This document shows, piece by piece, positions 47,425 to 57,259 of a DNA stretch of 64,000 bases. The first letter of the stretch is position 1. Each line of letters opens with the position of its first letter. This stretch comes from Nocardia australiensis. GTDB lineage: Bacteria > Actinomycetota > Actinomycetes > Mycobacteriales > Mycobacteriaceae. The notes beneath the pieces were generated by a model, which made no database searches, had not been told where the DNA came from, and saw nothing but the letters and a program-made list of their open reading frames with translations. Both the position numbers and the translations under genes were made by a program. The stretch covers positions 1,860,001 to 1,924,000 of the forward strand of contig NZ_JAJFZM010000001.1 in NCBI RefSeq assembly GCF_020733705.1. The letters run 5' to 3'.

Positions 47425-48531
47425 TCAGCCTTGGTAGGGGCGGACGCTGGTGAAGATTCGCTGGGCGGTCGCCACGTCGACGGCATTGGGCACGCCAGTG
47501 TCGGCGGCGATGACCATGACAAGGCTGCCGTCCTCGGCCGGGGTCGCGTAGGTGTAGATCGAGTACTCCGTCGCGCACCCCGGTACGGCTGCGGCGATGG
47601 TTCCCCTGGTCTCGGCGAAGATGCCGCGCTGGGTGCCGTCGAGCGAGTTCAGCGGTTGCGCGGCGCCCGGCGTCGCTGTGGTGCTGTGGTAGGCGAGTAT
47701 TGCTGTACGGGTGCCGATTTCGGTTGCGGCGGTTGCTGAATCGGTTGTTTTGGAGCCGGTGAGGAAGGACATGGTGCGCGTCGAGCCGGGGCAGTAGGAT
47801 TTGCCTTCGCGCGCGACGCCCTTGCCGGTGATGGTGTCGGGTGGTGAACCGAAACTGTCGACGGAATCCTTGGGTGCCACGATCCAGTCGGCGGGCACGT
47901 CGTAAGCGGCGCCGCTGCCAGGGGCGACGACCACCTGATAACCGGCCACATGCGGGGTCTGCGCGGCGGTCGGCTCCGCGCCGCTGTTCGATAGCGCATG
48001 TGCGTTCGCTGAGGGGGTAAGCGCACTCACCAGATACGGCGAGGAATCCTGCGCGTGATTGTCATCGGAGCTGCCATTGGCGGCGATGACCGCCACTATG
48101 GCGCCGCCCGCGACGACCACCGCCGCCATTGCGGCGCCCAGCCGTGTTTTACCCCGGCCGCCACTCGGATTTCTGTGCACACTGGACAGGAATTGGTCGA
48201 TTGATGGCGCCGTGATGTACTGACCGGAAGCCTGCTGCGAACCAAGGGTGGGTTGGGTGGGGGCGGCAACCCGCCCTTGGTGCTGCGCAACGGGATTCGG
48301 CTGCCATGGCAATGCCGCGCCGGGGTGTACGCGGTCGGTCGATTCGGTAGGCGGCCGCTGGTCCGGTGGTACTGGATGGCCGGTGCCCGATGACGCCTGC
48401 GTGCGGAAAGCTGGTTGCCACTGCGAGCTCGGGCCGGATGCTCCCGGCTGGATCGGTACGTTCGGCTGATCCAGCGCTGCGGGCCCCTCCAACACCTTCG
48501 GATCGTTGCGCCGGTCGTCGAATCCACTCAC
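47425..48531 (-). CDS. Membrane-anchored protein of unknown function, Pro-rich N-terminus
   Basis: About 368 residues from the GTG at 48531, which has AGGGGAA upstream (an ATG at 48552 lacks one). A cytosolic Pro/Gln-rich segment of about 130 residues (VPIQPGASGPSSQWQP) precedes one helix (GAAMAAVVVAGGAIVAVIA). The extracytoplasmic part begins SSDDNHAQDSSPYLVSALTP and has a globular domain (YQVVVAPGSGAAYDVPADW, TMSFLTGSKTTDSATAATEI, IYTYATPAEDGSLVMVIAAD). This layout is common in nocardial and mycobacterial secreted or sensor proteins; no specific family assigned. Confidence 0.7.
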   Translation of the reverse strand: MSGFDDRRNDPKVLEGPAALDQPNVPIQPGASGPSSQWQPAFRTQASSGTGHPVPPDQRPPTESTDRVHPGAALPWQPNPVAQHQGRVAAPTQPTLGSQQASGQYITAPSIDQFLSSVHRNPSGGRGKTRLGAAMAAVVVAGGAIVAVIAANGSSDDNHAQDSSPYLVSALTPSANAHALSNSGAEPTAAQTPHVAGYQVVVAPGSGAAYDVPADWIVAPKDSVDSFGSPPDTITGKGVAREGKSYCPGSTRTMSFLTGSKTTDSATAATEIGTRTAILAYHSTTATPGAAQPLNSLDGTQRGIFAETRGTIAAAVPGCATEYSIYTYATPAEDGSLVMVIAADTGVPNAVDVATAQRIFTSVRPYQG

Positions 48532-48572
48532 AGTTGTTCCCCTGCCTGACATTTCAGTCTCGGCAAGCGACC

Positions 48573-49535
48573 CTAGCGCGCAATTGCCTCCGAGGTCGAA
48601 ACACCCTTCCCCGCATCGGCAATCGGCCGTTTCGGTGGGGCCGCGACCAGCGTCACCAGGGTTGCCTCCGGGCGGCAGCAGAAGCGGTACGGTGCCCACG
48701 GCGAGGTGCCGAGGCCAGCGGAGACATGAAGCTGGGTATGCGCACCCCACTTCGACGAACCCTTCACCCGCGCGCGGTCGATACCGCAGTTGGTCACCAG
48801 CGCGCCGTACCCGGGCAGGCACAGTTGGCCGCCATGGGTATGCCCGGCCATAACCAGGTCGTAGCCGTCCTCGGCGAACCGATCCAGCACCCGCGGCTCC
48901 GGTGAATGCGTGAGGCCGATGCTCAGGTCGGCCAGGGGGTTGGGCGAGCCCGCTACCGTGTCGTAGCGGTCGCGCTGCAGGTGCGGATCGTCGACGCCCG
49001 CGCTCGCGATTCGAATGCCGGCCACTTCGACGTCACGACGGATATGGGTCAGATCCAGCCAGCCGCGTTCGGTGAACGCCGCACGCAGGTCCTTCCAAGG
49101 CAGCGGCGCGCCGTACACCCGCCGATGGTCGGACTTGAAGTACTTCATCGGGTTCTTCGCCACCGGCGCGAAGTAGTCGTTGCTGCCGAAAACGAAAAGG
49201 CCCGGACGGGAAAGCAACCCACCCAGGGCCTGCACCACCGCAGGTACCGACTTCTGGTGCGACAGATTGTCTCCGGTATTGATCACCAGGTCCGGCTCCA
49301 GCCGGTCCAGCTCGCGCAGCCACTGCTGCTTGAGCTTCTGACCAGGCATCATGTGCAGATCGCTGATGTGTAGCACCCGCAGGGACGCCGAACCCGGCTG
49401 CAGAACCGGCATCGTCGCCTCACGCAAGACGAAGGCATTTCGTTCGATCAGCGAGGCGTAGCCGATTCCGGCGACCGCGGCCCCGGCGGCTCCCAACGCG
49501 GTTCGTCGGATGGCGGAGGTCGAGATTACGGGCAT
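48573..49535 (-). CDS. Metallophosphoesterase (Rv3683-like)
   Basis: 320 residues. An N-terminal segment (TALGAAGAAVAGIGYASLI) may be a membrane anchor. Metal motifs: LRVLHISDLHMMPGQKLK (D-x-H), LVINTGDNLS (G-D), a variant FGSNDYFAP in place of GNHD/E, and MAGHTHGGQLCLPGYGALV (GHTH). The order next to ponA2 matches M. tuberculosis Rv3683. Substrate unknown; YaeI/UshA-like phosphodiesterases of this type often act on lipid or nucleotide phosphates. Confidence 0.9.
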   Translation of the reverse strand: MPVISTSAIRRTALGAAGAAVAGIGYASLIERNAFVLREATMPVLQPGSASLRVLHISDLHMMPGQKLKQQWLRELDRLEPDLVINTGDNLSHQKSVPAVVQALGGLLSRPGLFVFGSNDYFAPVAKNPMKYFKSDHRRVYGAPLPWKDLRAAFTERGWLDLTHIRRDVEVAGIRIASAGVDDPHLQRDRYDTVAGSPNPLADLSIGLTHSPEPRVLDRFAEDGYDLVMAGHTHGGQLCLPGYGALVTNCGIDRARVKGSSKWGAHTQLHVSAGLGTSPWAPYRFCCRPEATLVTLVAAPPKRPIADAGKGVSTSEAIAR

Positions 49536-49668
49536 TTGCCCAGCATAGGTGACCCCGCTCAGGAACGCCGAGTGTGTTTACGCACAAGCGTCCGGATGTC
49601 CCGCCCGAAACCGGACCGCGCGGCAAATGTAGTGGGCCGAACCAGTGGAAGCGGCTACCGTGTGGCAC

Positions 49669-50133
49669 ATGTCGGAACTCAAATCGCAGCTGCGCGCGGA
49701 TATGACCGCCGCGATGAAAGCTAAGGACAAGCTGCGCCTGGCCACCCTGCGGATGCTGCTGGCCGCCATCCAGAACGCGGAGGTCGCCGGCGCGCAGGCG
49801 CGTGAACTGTCCGACGCCGAGGTCATCGTCGTGCTGCAAAAAGAGGCGAAGAAGCGCAGCGAATCGGCCGAGGTCTACACCCAGGCCGGTCGCGGTGAAT
49901 TGGCCGCGAACGAGCATGCTGAGGCACGGATCATCGACGAATACCTGCCGACCCAACTGTCGGACGCGGAGGTCGCCGATGTCGCCGACACAGCGATCGC
50001 GCGGGTCGCGGAGGAACTCGGGGAGCGGCCAGGCATGCGTCAGATGGGGCAGGTCATGAAGGTCGCGACCGGGATCGCCAAAGGCAAGGCCGACGGTTCG
50101 CGACTGTCCGCCGCCGTGAAAGCCCGCCTCTGA
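49669..50133 (+). CDS. GatB/YqeY-domain protein
   Basis: 154 residues from the ATG at 49669 (MSELKSQLRADMTAAMKAKD). The all-helical YqeY domain is seen in LRLATLRMLLAAIQNAEVAG, EVIVVLQKEAKKRSESAEVY, AEARIIDEYLPTQLSDAEV and MRQMGQVMKVATGIAKGKAD. It resembles the tRNA-binding tail of GatB but is stand-alone; function uncertain. Divergent from the metallophosphoesterase and convergent with the PBP across a strong terminator. Confidence 0.93.
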   Translation: MSELKSQLRADMTAAMKAKDKLRLATLRMLLAAIQNAEVAGAQARELSDAEVIVVLQKEAKKRSESAEVYTQAGRGELAANEHAEARIIDEYLPTQLSDAEVADVADTAIARVAEELGERPGMRQMGQVMKVATGIAKGKADGSRLSAAVKARL

Positions 50134-50150
50134 CCCCCATCCTGTGGAAA

Positions 50151-50189
50151 CACCGCCGCCCCGGACACACTGTGTCCGGGGCGGCGGTG
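50151..50189. terminator. Bidirectional terminator with 19-bp stem
   Basis: CACCGCCGCCCCGGACACA (50151-50169) pairs perfectly with TGTGTCCGGGGCGGCGGTG (50171-50189), followed by TTTTTGG on the plus strand. It separates the convergent YqeY and PBP genes. Confidence 0.92.
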
Positions 50190-50196
50190 TTTTTGG

Positions 50197-52575
50197 CTAT
50201 CGACCGGGTATCGGGATCGGTATAGGAATCGGAGGCAGCCGCGGCGGCGGCGGTAGACCGGGGAATCCGGGCGGCGGCGGGGCGGGTGCCGGGCCCGGCG
50301 GTGGTGCGGCCCGTTCCGTTCCGTCGCTGATATAGATCGTGATCACCGAGCCCGGAATTGCTGATCCATTCGGCGCGGTCCCCATCACGGTGCCTTTGGC
50401 TTGCGAACCGACCCCGGTCACCGGCGAGACCTGGAAGCCCGCGGCCACCAGCTTGGAGGTCGCCTCACCCTGCGTCATGCCCGCTACGTCAGGAACTTGC
50501 GCGCCGTCCGAGCCGCGGACATATTTGTCGTCCAGTGGTGGCAGCCCCGGTGGCGGGAATTCGGACATTACCGGTTTGATCGCATTGAAGAACGTGCGCG
50601 CGGGTTCATTACCGCCGAACAAGTTTCCGTCGCCACAGGGACGCAGCGGGAACGAGCAGATCTCGCCGGGAGTCGGGCTATCACCGTAGACATAGGCGGC
50701 GGCGGCCAGCGCGTTGGTGAACCCGAGGAAGGCCGAGGACCTGTGGCTTTCAGTGGTACCCGTCTTCGCCGACATCGGGAAGTTCCAGCCGGCCGCCTGC
50801 GCCGCGCCCGCGGCGGTGCCGCTCACGTCGTCCTTGCTCATCGCGTTGGCGAGGGTGTTGGCCAGACCGGGATCGATGACCTGTTCACAAGCCTGCTGCG
50901 TCAGCGGCACCGTTTTGCCGGAGCGGTCGACGACTTCCTTGATCGGCGACGGCGGGCACCAGCGGCCACCGGAGCCGAGCGTGGCGGCGACATTCGACAG
51001 TTCCAGCGGGTTGATCGCGACCGGACCGAGGGTGAACGAACCCAAGTTCTGTTCCTTGATCATGTCCGCGAGGTTCTGGTTGCCGTGCCCGGAGCTGCCT
51101 GGCTCGGTGTAAGAGCGCATGCCGAGCCGGATTGCCATATCGACGGTCGGAGTGACGCCGACGGCCTGGATGAGCTTGACGAACGCGGTATTCGGCGAGG
51201 TGGCCAGCGCCTCGGTGACCGACATCGGCGACTTGTATTTGCCCGCGTTCTCCACGCAGTAGGTGGCGGCCGGGCAGCCGCGGGCGCCACCGTTACCCAT
51301 GCCCCTCGCCTCGAACCGGCCGGGTACATCGAGTTGGGCGTCGATGCCCAAGCCCTTTTCCATGGCAGCGGCGGTGGTGAAGATCTTGAAAATAGAGCCC
51401 GCGCCGTCACCGACCATCGAATACGGCTGCGGTTGTACTGTCTCGTTCGCATCCCGGTTGAGGCCGTAGGTTCGACTGCTCGCCATCGCGAGCAGTGGAT
51501 GCGAATCCTGTCCGGGGGCGACCACCGACATGACCTGCGCGACGTCCTCGAGGTTCGGGTTGGCCGCCTCCGATACCGACCGCTTCACCGAATCCTGTAC
51601 GGCGGGGTCGAGGGTGGTCTTGATCAGGTAGCCGCCCTTGTCGATCTGCTCGCGGCTGATGCCCGCGTTGGCCAGATACTGCAGCGCGTAGTCGCAGAAG
51701 AAGCCGCGGTCGTTGGCCGCGATGCAGCCGCGCGGCAGGCCCTTGGGCTCCGGCAGCACACCGAGCGGTTCGGTCTTGGCCTTGCGAAATTCTTCGGCGC
51801 GGCTGGGGATGTTCTGGATCATCGTGTCGAGCACGGTGTTGCGCCGAGTCGTCACGCCTTCGGTGTTGGTATAGGGGTTCAGCTTGGAGCTGGACTGCAC
51901 CATGCCGGCCAGCATCGCCGCCTGGGGCACGTTCAGGTCGGCAGCGTCGATACCGAAGTATGTCTGCGCCGCGTCCTGGATGCCGTAGGAGGAGTTGCCG
52001 AACGGGACGAGGTTGAGATACCTGGTGAGGACCTCGTCCTTGGTTAATTCCCGGTCCAGGGTGAGGGCCATCCGGATCTCGCGGATCTTGCGCGCCGGCG
52101 ATGTCTCGATGGCGGCGCGGCGTTCGGCGTCGGTCTTGGCCACGACGAGCAGCTGGAAGTTCTTTACATACTGTTGGTCGAGCGTGGACGCGCCCTGCTG
52201 GACCTCACCGCTGCTCGTGTTGGTCAGGAACGCGCGCATCGTGCCCTGCCAGTCGACGCCCGCGTGCTCGGCGAAGCGCCTGTCCTCGATGGAGACGATC
52301 GCCAACTTCATATTGTTGGAGATCTTGTCGCTGGGGACCTCGAAGCGGCGCTGGTCGTAGAGCCAGGCAATCGGCGATCCGTTCGCGTCGACCATGGTCG
52401 AGACGGCGGGGGCGGTGCCCTCTACTAGTTCCGAGGACACGTTGTCGACGGCGTCGGCGGCACGGTTGGACACGAACCCGAAACCGCCTGCGAGCGGGAA
52501 CAGCAGCCCCGCGATGAGCACTGCGGCCAGCGCGCAGCTGCCGGCCAGCCGCGCGAGCGTTTGTGTGATCGGCAC
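50197..52575 (-). CDS. ponA2: Bifunctional class A penicillin-binding protein (PonA2-type) with PASTA domain
   Basis: 792 residues. A membrane anchor (SCALAAVLIAGLLFPLAGGF) is followed by the glycosyltransferase domain (AIVSIEDRRFAEHAGVDWQG with catalytic Glu; QGASTLDQQYVKN) and the transpeptidase domain: SxxK in GAGSIFKIFTTAAAMEKG, the second motif in SPNTAFVKLIQ, and KTG in SAKTGTTESHRSSAFLGFT. One PASTA domain (VPDVAGMTQGEATSKLVAAG) near 690-750 and a Pro/Gly/Ile-rich tail end it. It polymerises and cross-links peptidoglycan. The neighbours match M. tuberculosis ponA2 (Rv3682). Confidence 0.96.
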   Translation of the reverse strand: MPITQTLARLAGSCALAAVLIAGLLFPLAGGFGFVSNRAADAVDNVSSELVEGTAPAVSTMVDANGSPIAWLYDQRRFEVPSDKISNNMKLAIVSIEDRRFAEHAGVDWQGTMRAFLTNTSSGEVQQGASTLDQQYVKNFQLLVVAKTDAERRAAIETSPARKIREIRMALTLDRELTKDEVLTRYLNLVPFGNSSYGIQDAAQTYFGIDAADLNVPQAAMLAGMVQSSSKLNPYTNTEGVTTRRNTVLDTMIQNIPSRAEEFRKAKTEPLGVLPEPKGLPRGCIAANDRGFFCDYALQYLANAGISREQIDKGGYLIKTTLDPAVQDSVKRSVSEAANPNLEDVAQVMSVVAPGQDSHPLLAMASSRTYGLNRDANETVQPQPYSMVGDGAGSIFKIFTTAAAMEKGLGIDAQLDVPGRFEARGMGNGGARGCPAATYCVENAGKYKSPMSVTEALATSPNTAFVKLIQAVGVTPTVDMAIRLGMRSYTEPGSSGHGNQNLADMIKEQNLGSFTLGPVAINPLELSNVAATLGSGGRWCPPSPIKEVVDRSGKTVPLTQQACEQVIDPGLANTLANAMSKDDVSGTAAGAAQAAGWNFPMSAKTGTTESHRSSAFLGFTNALAAAAYVYGDSPTPGEICSFPLRPCGDGNLFGGNEPARTFFNAIKPVMSEFPPPGLPPLDDKYVRGSDGAQVPDVAGMTQGEATSKLVAAGFQVSPVTGVGSQAKGTVMGTAPNGSAIPGSVITIYISDGTERAAPPPGPAPAPPPPGFPGLPPPPRLPPIPIPIPIPGR

Positions 52576-52943
52576 GATGCCACCCTACGGGGTGTGCGTG
52601 CGGCGCTCGCCGTGGTGTTTGTCAGTCCGTCAGAAGTGACGATTCCAGAGCCTGAATGGGCGTGTCGTCGGACCGGTTCTGGCGTGTCGCCGAAAGGGCG
52701 ACCTGCGTGTCGAGTCGACCGCCCGGTTCTCTATCACGGTTCGAGGGACGGTCGTACCAAAAAGTCTCGAGACGGTCTTGCGCTCGGGGTATACCTTTAC
52801 CTAGATTGAGAGCTCAGTGTGATAGAGCTAACACTCAAAGTGGAATGTGGTGCGGTTCGCAGCGGGGTTTGGGTTTGCTGCGACGCTGACACGCGATTCT
52901 GGAGCGCCGTGACCGGTGTTCGGACTGCAAAGGGGCACACCAA

Positions 52944-53267
52944 ATGCATATGACAACCCCCATCGCTCGATTGGACGTAGAGCAGGCCGAAGCAAGGATC
53001 GCCTGGGTTGCCCAGGCGCGATGCAAGGAAGTGGATCCAGATCAGCTGTTCGTTCGCGGCGCTGCCCAGCGCAAAGCGGCGACGATTTGCAGGCACTGCC
53101 CGGTGTTGATGCAGTGCGGAGCCGATGCGCTCGACAATCGGGTCGAGTTCGGTGTGTGGGGTGGGATGACCGAGCGGCAGCGGCGTGCACTGTTGAAGCA
53201 GCACCCCGAGGTGACGTCTTGGTCGGACTTCTTCCAAGCTCAGCGCCAGCATCAGGTGGCGATCTAG
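52944..53267 (+). CDS. whiB4: WhiB-family iron-sulfur regulator (WhiB4-like)
   Basis: 107 residues (an ATG at 52950 is also possible). Four cluster-binding cysteines: C27 in QARCKEVDPDQLF and C49, C52, C58 in ICRHCPVLMQCGADA, followed by the signature loop EFGVWGGMTERQRRALLKQ. WhiB proteins hold a [4Fe-4S] cluster and act as redox- or NO-sensitive transcription factors. Position between ponA2 and the Get3-like ATPases identifies it as the WhiB4 orthologue. Divergent from ponA2 with about 370 nt between them, which holds the whiB4 promoter and no other gene I can support. Confidence 0.93.
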   Translation: MHMTTPIARLDVEQAEARIAWVAQARCKEVDPDQLFVRGAAQRKAATICRHCPVLMQCGADALDNRVEFGVWGGMTERQRRALLKQHPEVTSWSDFFQAQRQHQVAI

Positions 53268-53278
53268 TCCCGTCGAAT

Positions 53279-53312
53279 CCGAACCGAGCCCGTGGCAGCG
53301 GGCTCGGTTCGG
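53279..53312. terminator. Terminator between whiB4 and the ATPase pair
   Basis: CCGAACCGAGCCCG (53279-53292) pairs perfectly with CGGGCTCGGTTCGG (53299-53312) with a 6-nt loop, followed by CGTTTTAC on the plus strand. It serves two convergent genes. Confidence 0.88.
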
Positions 53313-53327
53313 CGTTTTACGGGCATA

Positions 53328-54482
53328 TCAATCGGATATAACGACCGGCGCGGGCGTCGGGGTGCCGGTGAGTTGATCACCGACCACCTGTAGCGCCTCG
53401 AGGTCGGAGACTTCGAACGGCAGCGCGGTCACCGAGACGATCGGGACTCGCGGGTGCGCGCCGGTAAATCGGTGCAGCAGATGCTGTTCTCGCTTTGCGG
53501 TAGCGACGCGCTGAGCGTGGATCCGCAATACCGACGAGGTGATCGGGTCGGTCTCGGCCAACTGATCGGCGGCTGTCAGTGCGTGGTCGGCAGGCAACGA
53601 GCTCAGCGCCGGATGGGTTCGGTTCAATACCAATCCGGCCAGTGGCATGCTCTCGGTCGAGAGCCGGTCGACGAAGAACGACGCCTCTCGTAGTGCGTCC
53701 GGTTCGGCGGACGCGACCACGAGGAAATGCGTGCCCGGCCTGGACAACATCGCGTAGGTCCGGTCGGCGCGGTCCTGGAAGCCGCCGAACAGCGACTCCA
53801 GCGACTGCAGGAAATTCGACGCGTCCTTGAGCATCTGACCGCCGACGATGGTGGAAACTCCACGAACCGCCAGGCTCATCGCGCCGGTCACCAAGCGTGT
53901 GACGCCCCGGCCGGGGGCCATGATCACCCGGATCATCCTGCCGTTGAGGAAATTCCCCAGCCGCCTCGGCGCGTCGAGGAAGTCCAGCGCATTTCGCGAC
54001 GGGGGAGTGTCGACCACGATCAGGTCCCACTCTTTGCGCGCGGCGAGCTGGCCGAGCTTTTCCATCGCCATGTACTCCTGCGTTCCGCCGAAGGAGGACG
54101 CGACGGTCTGATAGAAGGGGTTGGCGAAAATCTGCTCGGCCTTGTCCGGGCTGGTGTGCTCGAGCACCATGTCGTCGAAGGTGCGGCGCATATTGAGCAT
54201 CATCGCGTGCAGTTCGCCGGTGACCTCGGGTCTGAGGGGGACCCGCTGTGGGGCGTTGTCCAACTCGGCGACGCCAAGTGACTGGGCCAGGCGGCGAGCC
54301 GGGTCTATGGTCAACACCACTACTTTGCGGCCTTGCTCGGCCGCGCGCAGCGCGATCGCCGCGGCGGTGGTCGTCTTACCGACGCCGCCGGAGCCGCAGC
54401 AGACAACGATGCGGGCGGTGCGATCCGCTATGATCTTCGAAATATCTAGTAGCGCAGCGACATTCGTGCTCGGCGTACTCAT
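53328..54482 (-). CDS. Get3/ArsA-like ATPase, second subunit (Rv3680-like)
   Basis: 384 residues. Walker [21 protein letters not shown] near residue 28, [20 protein letters not shown], Walker B region [20 protein letters not shown] and [19 protein letters not shown]. ArsA/Get3 proteins are dimeric ATPases that target membrane proteins or bind metalloid. The M. tuberculosis pair Rv3679/Rv3680 has been described as bacterial Get3-like. Its start overlaps the previous gene by 4 nt, so both subunits are made together. Lies beside whiB4 as in mycobacteria. Confidence 0.93.
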   Translation of the reverse strand: MSTPSTNVAALLDISKIIADRTARIVVCCGSGGVGKTTTAAAIALRAAEQGRKVVVLTIDPARRLAQSLGVAELDNAPQRVPLRPEVTGELHAMMLNMRRTFDDMVLEHTSPDKAEQIFANPFYQTVASSFGGTQEYMAMEKLGQLAARKEWDLIVVDTPPSRNALDFLDAPRRLGNFLNGRMIRVIMAPGRGVTRLVTGAMSLAVRGVSTIVGGQMLKDASNFLQSLESLFGGFQDRADRTYAMLSRPGTHFLVVASAEPDALREASFFVDRLSTESMPLAGLVLNRTHPALSSLPADHALTAADQLAETDPITSSVLRIHAQRVATAKREQHLLHRFTGAHPRVPIVSVTALPFEVSDLEALQVVGDQLTGTPTPAPVVISD

Positions 54483-55516
54483 CGGACTCCCTGCGCGCTC
54501 AGCTGTTCGGCCAATTCGTAGAGACCACCGAGGTCCATCCCGTCGGTGAGGGCAGGCAGGTACATCCGGGACACATCCACCTTGGCGAGTTCACCCGCGC
54601 TGTCGTCCTGCGCTCGCAGGGTGGCCGAATGTTCGACGGTTTCGGTGATCAGACCCTGGAAGTCCTGGTCGGACAGCGAGATTCCGGCCTCGGCGAGCCC
54701 GGCGCGGATGGCGTCGGTGTCGATATCGCCCTCTGCGGCGCGATTGCGCACCTCGGCGGGCAGCAGCCCTTTGCTCGCCCGATTCACGATGACCGTGCCG
54801 ATCCGCAGGTCGGCGGCCTCTAATTCGGCGATCGCGTCGGCGGTTTCCTGCACCGGCAGCGCCTCCAGCAGCGTGACCAGGTGAATCAGCGTCAGATCGG
54901 AATGCAGGAGTTTCGAGACGCCCTCGGCTTGCGAGGCGACCGGCCCGCCCTTGGCTACCTCCGCCATGGCCTTGGTGACATCGAGGAAGCTGGTAATTCG
55001 GCCGGTTGGCGGCGCGTCGACGACGATCTCGTCGTAGGCGAGCTTGCCGGACTTATCCGTGCGGACCGCGCATTCCTTGATCTTGCCGGTCAGTATCACG
55101 TCGCGCAGGCCGGGGGCGATGGTGGTGACGAACTCGATGGCGCCCATCCGGCGCATTGCCCGCCCGGCGAAGCCCAGGTTGTAGAACATATCCAGATATT
55201 CGAGAAAAGCGTGCTCGATATCGAGTGCGAGCGCGACCACCTCGCCGCCACCGTCCGCGGTGGCGATACGGGTTTCGGTGGGCGGCAGCGGCGGCAGATC
55301 GAACAGCTGCGCAATGGACTGCCTGCTCTCCACCTCGACCAGGAGTACTCGCCTGCCACCGGCGGCAAGCGCAAGCGCCAATGCCGCGGCCACCGTGGAT
55401 TTCCCAGTCCCCCCTTTTCCGGAAACGTAGTGTAAGCGGGCCTTTTCCGCACGTGCCGGCCAACCCGTTTCTGGCCCCGGCTCCGCCGAAATGGGCACTG
55501 CTGTTGGTACTCCCAC
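54479..55516 (-). CDS. Get3/ArsA-like ATPase, first subunit (Rv3679-like)
   Basis: 345 residues from the GTG at 55516; the open frame upstream is longer but the mycobacterial homologue is about 340 residues. Walker [21 protein letters not shown], switch region [19 protein letters not shown], Walker [21 protein letters not shown] and [19 protein letters not shown]. It probably pairs with the next gene as a heteromeric ATPase. TATAGG 7-12 nt upstream of the GTG suggests a leaderless transcript. Divergent from the DUF4177 gene. Confidence 0.92.
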   Translation of the reverse strand: MGVPTAVPISAEPGPETGWPARAEKARLHYVSGKGGTGKSTVAAALALALAAGGRRVLLVEVESRQSIAQLFDLPPLPPTETRIATADGGGEVVALALDIEHAFLEYLDMFYNLGFAGRAMRRMGAIEFVTTIAPGLRDVILTGKIKECAVRTDKSGKLAYDEIVVDAPPTGRITSFLDVTKAMAEVAKGGPVASQAEGVSKLLHSDLTLIHLVTLLEALPVQETADAIAELEAADLRIGTVIVNRASKGLLPAEVRNRAAEGDIDTDAIRAGLAEAGISLSDQDFQGLITETVEHSATLRAQDDSAGELAKVDVSRMYLPALTDGMDLGGLYELAEQLSAQGVR

Positions 55517-55663
55517 GATCGCGAGCCTATAACCCGGTCCGAGGTCGCGCCCGAGGGATAGGGTTACTGGTCTGTTTTTGAGCCCATCTGTGCCAGACAG
55601 TGAGATCCCGTGGTCGTCGAGCCGCAAGCGCGGTAGCTCGGACACCGCTATACGCTCACCGTT

Positions 55664-55825
55664 ATGAGTGATGTGACCGTGTGGGAGTACGCAACCGTTC
55701 CGCTTTTGACGCACGCGACCAAGCAGATCCTCGATCAGTGGGGTTCCGACGGTTGGGAGCTGGTGACCGTGCTTCCAGGCCCGACCGGCGAACAGCATGT
55801 CGCCTACCTCAAGCGACCCAAGTAG
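55664..55825 (+). CDS. DUF4177 small protein (Rv3678A-like)
   Basis: 53 residues: MSDVTVWEYATVPLLTHATK, then QWGSDGWELVTVLPGPTGEQ and a short end. The WEYATVPLL and DGWELV blocks are the DUF4177 hallmark. TATACG lies 8 nt before the ATG with no ribosome site, so the mRNA is probably leaderless. It starts a run with the RidA-like gene (16 nt later). M. tuberculosis has a matching small gene at this place. Function unknown. Confidence 0.88.
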   Translation: MSDVTVWEYATVPLLTHATKQILDQWGSDGWELVTVLPGPTGEQHVAYLKRPK

Positions 55826-55841
55826 AGAAGGGATATCAGCA

Positions 55842-56300
55842 GTGACTCAGTGGGAGAAGAATCTCGCCCAGCTCGGATTGACCCTGCCTCCGGTCGTGGC
55901 ACCGGTCGCCGCGTATATCCCGGCGGTCCGTACCGGTTCGCTCGTCTACACCTCCGGTCAGCTGCCGTTCGTGGACGGTCAGCTGTCGGCGGTCGGCAAG
56001 GTCGGCGCGGAGGTGACCGTCGCGGCGGCCAAGGAAGCCGCGCAGCTGTGCGCGCTCAACGCCCTGGCCGCGGTGCATGACCTGGTCGGGCTCGACGCGG
56101 TGGTGCGGATCGTGAAGGTGGTCGGATTCGTCGCCTCCGCACCGGGTTTCGGTGACCAGCCGGTCGTGATCAACGGCGCCTCCGAGTTCCTCGGTACGGT
56201 ATTCGGTGACGCGGGCGTGCACGCGCGTTCGGCCGTAGGCGTGTCCGAACTGCCCCGGAACACCCCGGTCGAGGTCGAACTCATCGCCGAGGTGCGCTAA
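55842..56300 (+). CDS. RidA-family (YjgF/YER057c) protein
   Basis: 152 residues, GTG start with AGAAGGG about 10 nt upstream. RidA fold: LGLTLPPVVAPVAAYIPAVR, LVYTSGQLPFVDGQLSAVG, LNALAAVHDLVGLDAVVRIV and HARSAVGVSELPRNTPVEVE. The Arg of the R-x-A-V-G-V-x-x-L-P motif, which binds the carboxylate of reactive enamines in RidA, is present. It probably hydrolyses 2-aminoacrylate-like intermediates or serves a related role. Rv3678c equivalent. Confidence 0.9.
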   Translation: MTQWEKNLAQLGLTLPPVVAPVAAYIPAVRTGSLVYTSGQLPFVDGQLSAVGKVGAEVTVAAAKEAAQLCALNALAAVHDLVGLDAVVRIVKVVGFVASAPGFGDQPVVINGASEFLGTVFGDAGVHARSAVGVSELPRNTPVEVELIAEVR

Positions 56301-56342
56301 ACAGGTTCTCGGACACCGACTTCGATCGACTGGGGTAATCCG

Positions 56343-57140
56343 ATGACGCTGACTCATCCCGCGTACGGGCAGCTGCGGCAGGTGACGCCGACCGCGTCCG
56401 TCCTGCTCGCCGACAATCCGGGGCAGATGACCCTGGATGGCACCAACACCTGGATTCTGCGCGCGCGGGGTGGGTCGGACTGTGTGGTTATCGATCCGGG
56501 CCCGAAGGACAAGACACACAGCGAGGCGATAGCCAGGGCCACCGAGGGCAATATCGCCCTTACGCTGGTCACCCATCGCCACCACGATCACACCGGTGGC
56601 GTCGACCACCTGGTCAAGCTCACCGGCACCCCCGTGCGGGCGGGGACACCGGAATTCCTGCGTGGTTCGGACGCGCCGCTGATCGATGGCGAGGTGATCG
56701 AAACTGCCGGATTGCGCATTACCGTCCTGGACACCCCCGGGCACACCAAGGACTCGGTGAGCTTCGTCCTCGATGACGCGGTACTGACCGGTGACACGAT
56801 CCTCGGCAGCGGAACGACCGTACTGGATTCCAGCGACGGCGCGCTGGCGGACTACCTCGCCTCGTTGGACCGGCTGGTCGAGGCGGGTTCCGGGCGCGCA
56901 CTACTACCCGCGCACGGACCGGACCATCCCGATCTCGAGCCGGTGGCCCGCTACTACATCGCACACCGTAAACAGCGTCTCGACCAGGTTCGCGAGGCAC
57001 TGCGGGAGCTCGGACCCGATGCGGGCGCGATGGCGGTGGTGCGGAAGGTCTACGCCGACGTCGACAAGCGACTGTGGCTCGCAGCCCGCAGTTCGGTGCA
57101 GGCGCAGTTGGAATACCTGCGCGCCGAACAGGACCGATAG
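56343..57140 (+). CDS. MBL-fold metallo-hydrolase (Rv3677c-like)
   Basis: 265 residues. Zinc-binding HxHxDH motif is VTHRHHDHTGGVDHLVKLTG; TPGHTKDSVSFVLDDAVLTG supplies the third His and bridging Asp (DT in LTGDTILG), and LLPAHGPDHPD the last His. A C-terminal winged helix (HRKQRLDQVREALRELGPDA) fits the LACTB2 group, which includes endoribonucleases as well as glyoxalase II-like enzymes. Substrate unknown. 42 nt after RidA, same strand. Confidence 0.93.
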   Translation: MTLTHPAYGQLRQVTPTASVLLADNPGQMTLDGTNTWILRARGGSDCVVIDPGPKDKTHSEAIARATEGNIALTLVTHRHHDHTGGVDHLVKLTGTPVRAGTPEFLRGSDAPLIDGEVIETAGLRITVLDTPGHTKDSVSFVLDDAVLTGDTILGSGTTVLDSSDGALADYLASLDRLVEAGSGRALLPAHGPDHPDLEPVARYYIAHRKQRLDQVREALRELGPDAGAMAVVRKVYADVDKRLWLAARSSVQAQLEYLRAEQDR

Positions 57141-57259
57141 TCGCGCACAAACGCCCGCCCGGCGAACGCCGGGATCCAGTCGGAACGAATGCAGTCGTTA
57201 CGACTCGATCCCGAGTTCCGCCAGGACAGGCGAAAGTCGTCCCGAACGATGGGGTCGGC

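Noticed and set aside
50401..52047. A 548-codon plus-strand frame
   Set aside because: Antisense shadow of the PonA2-type PBP; no domain and Arg/Gly-rich composition.
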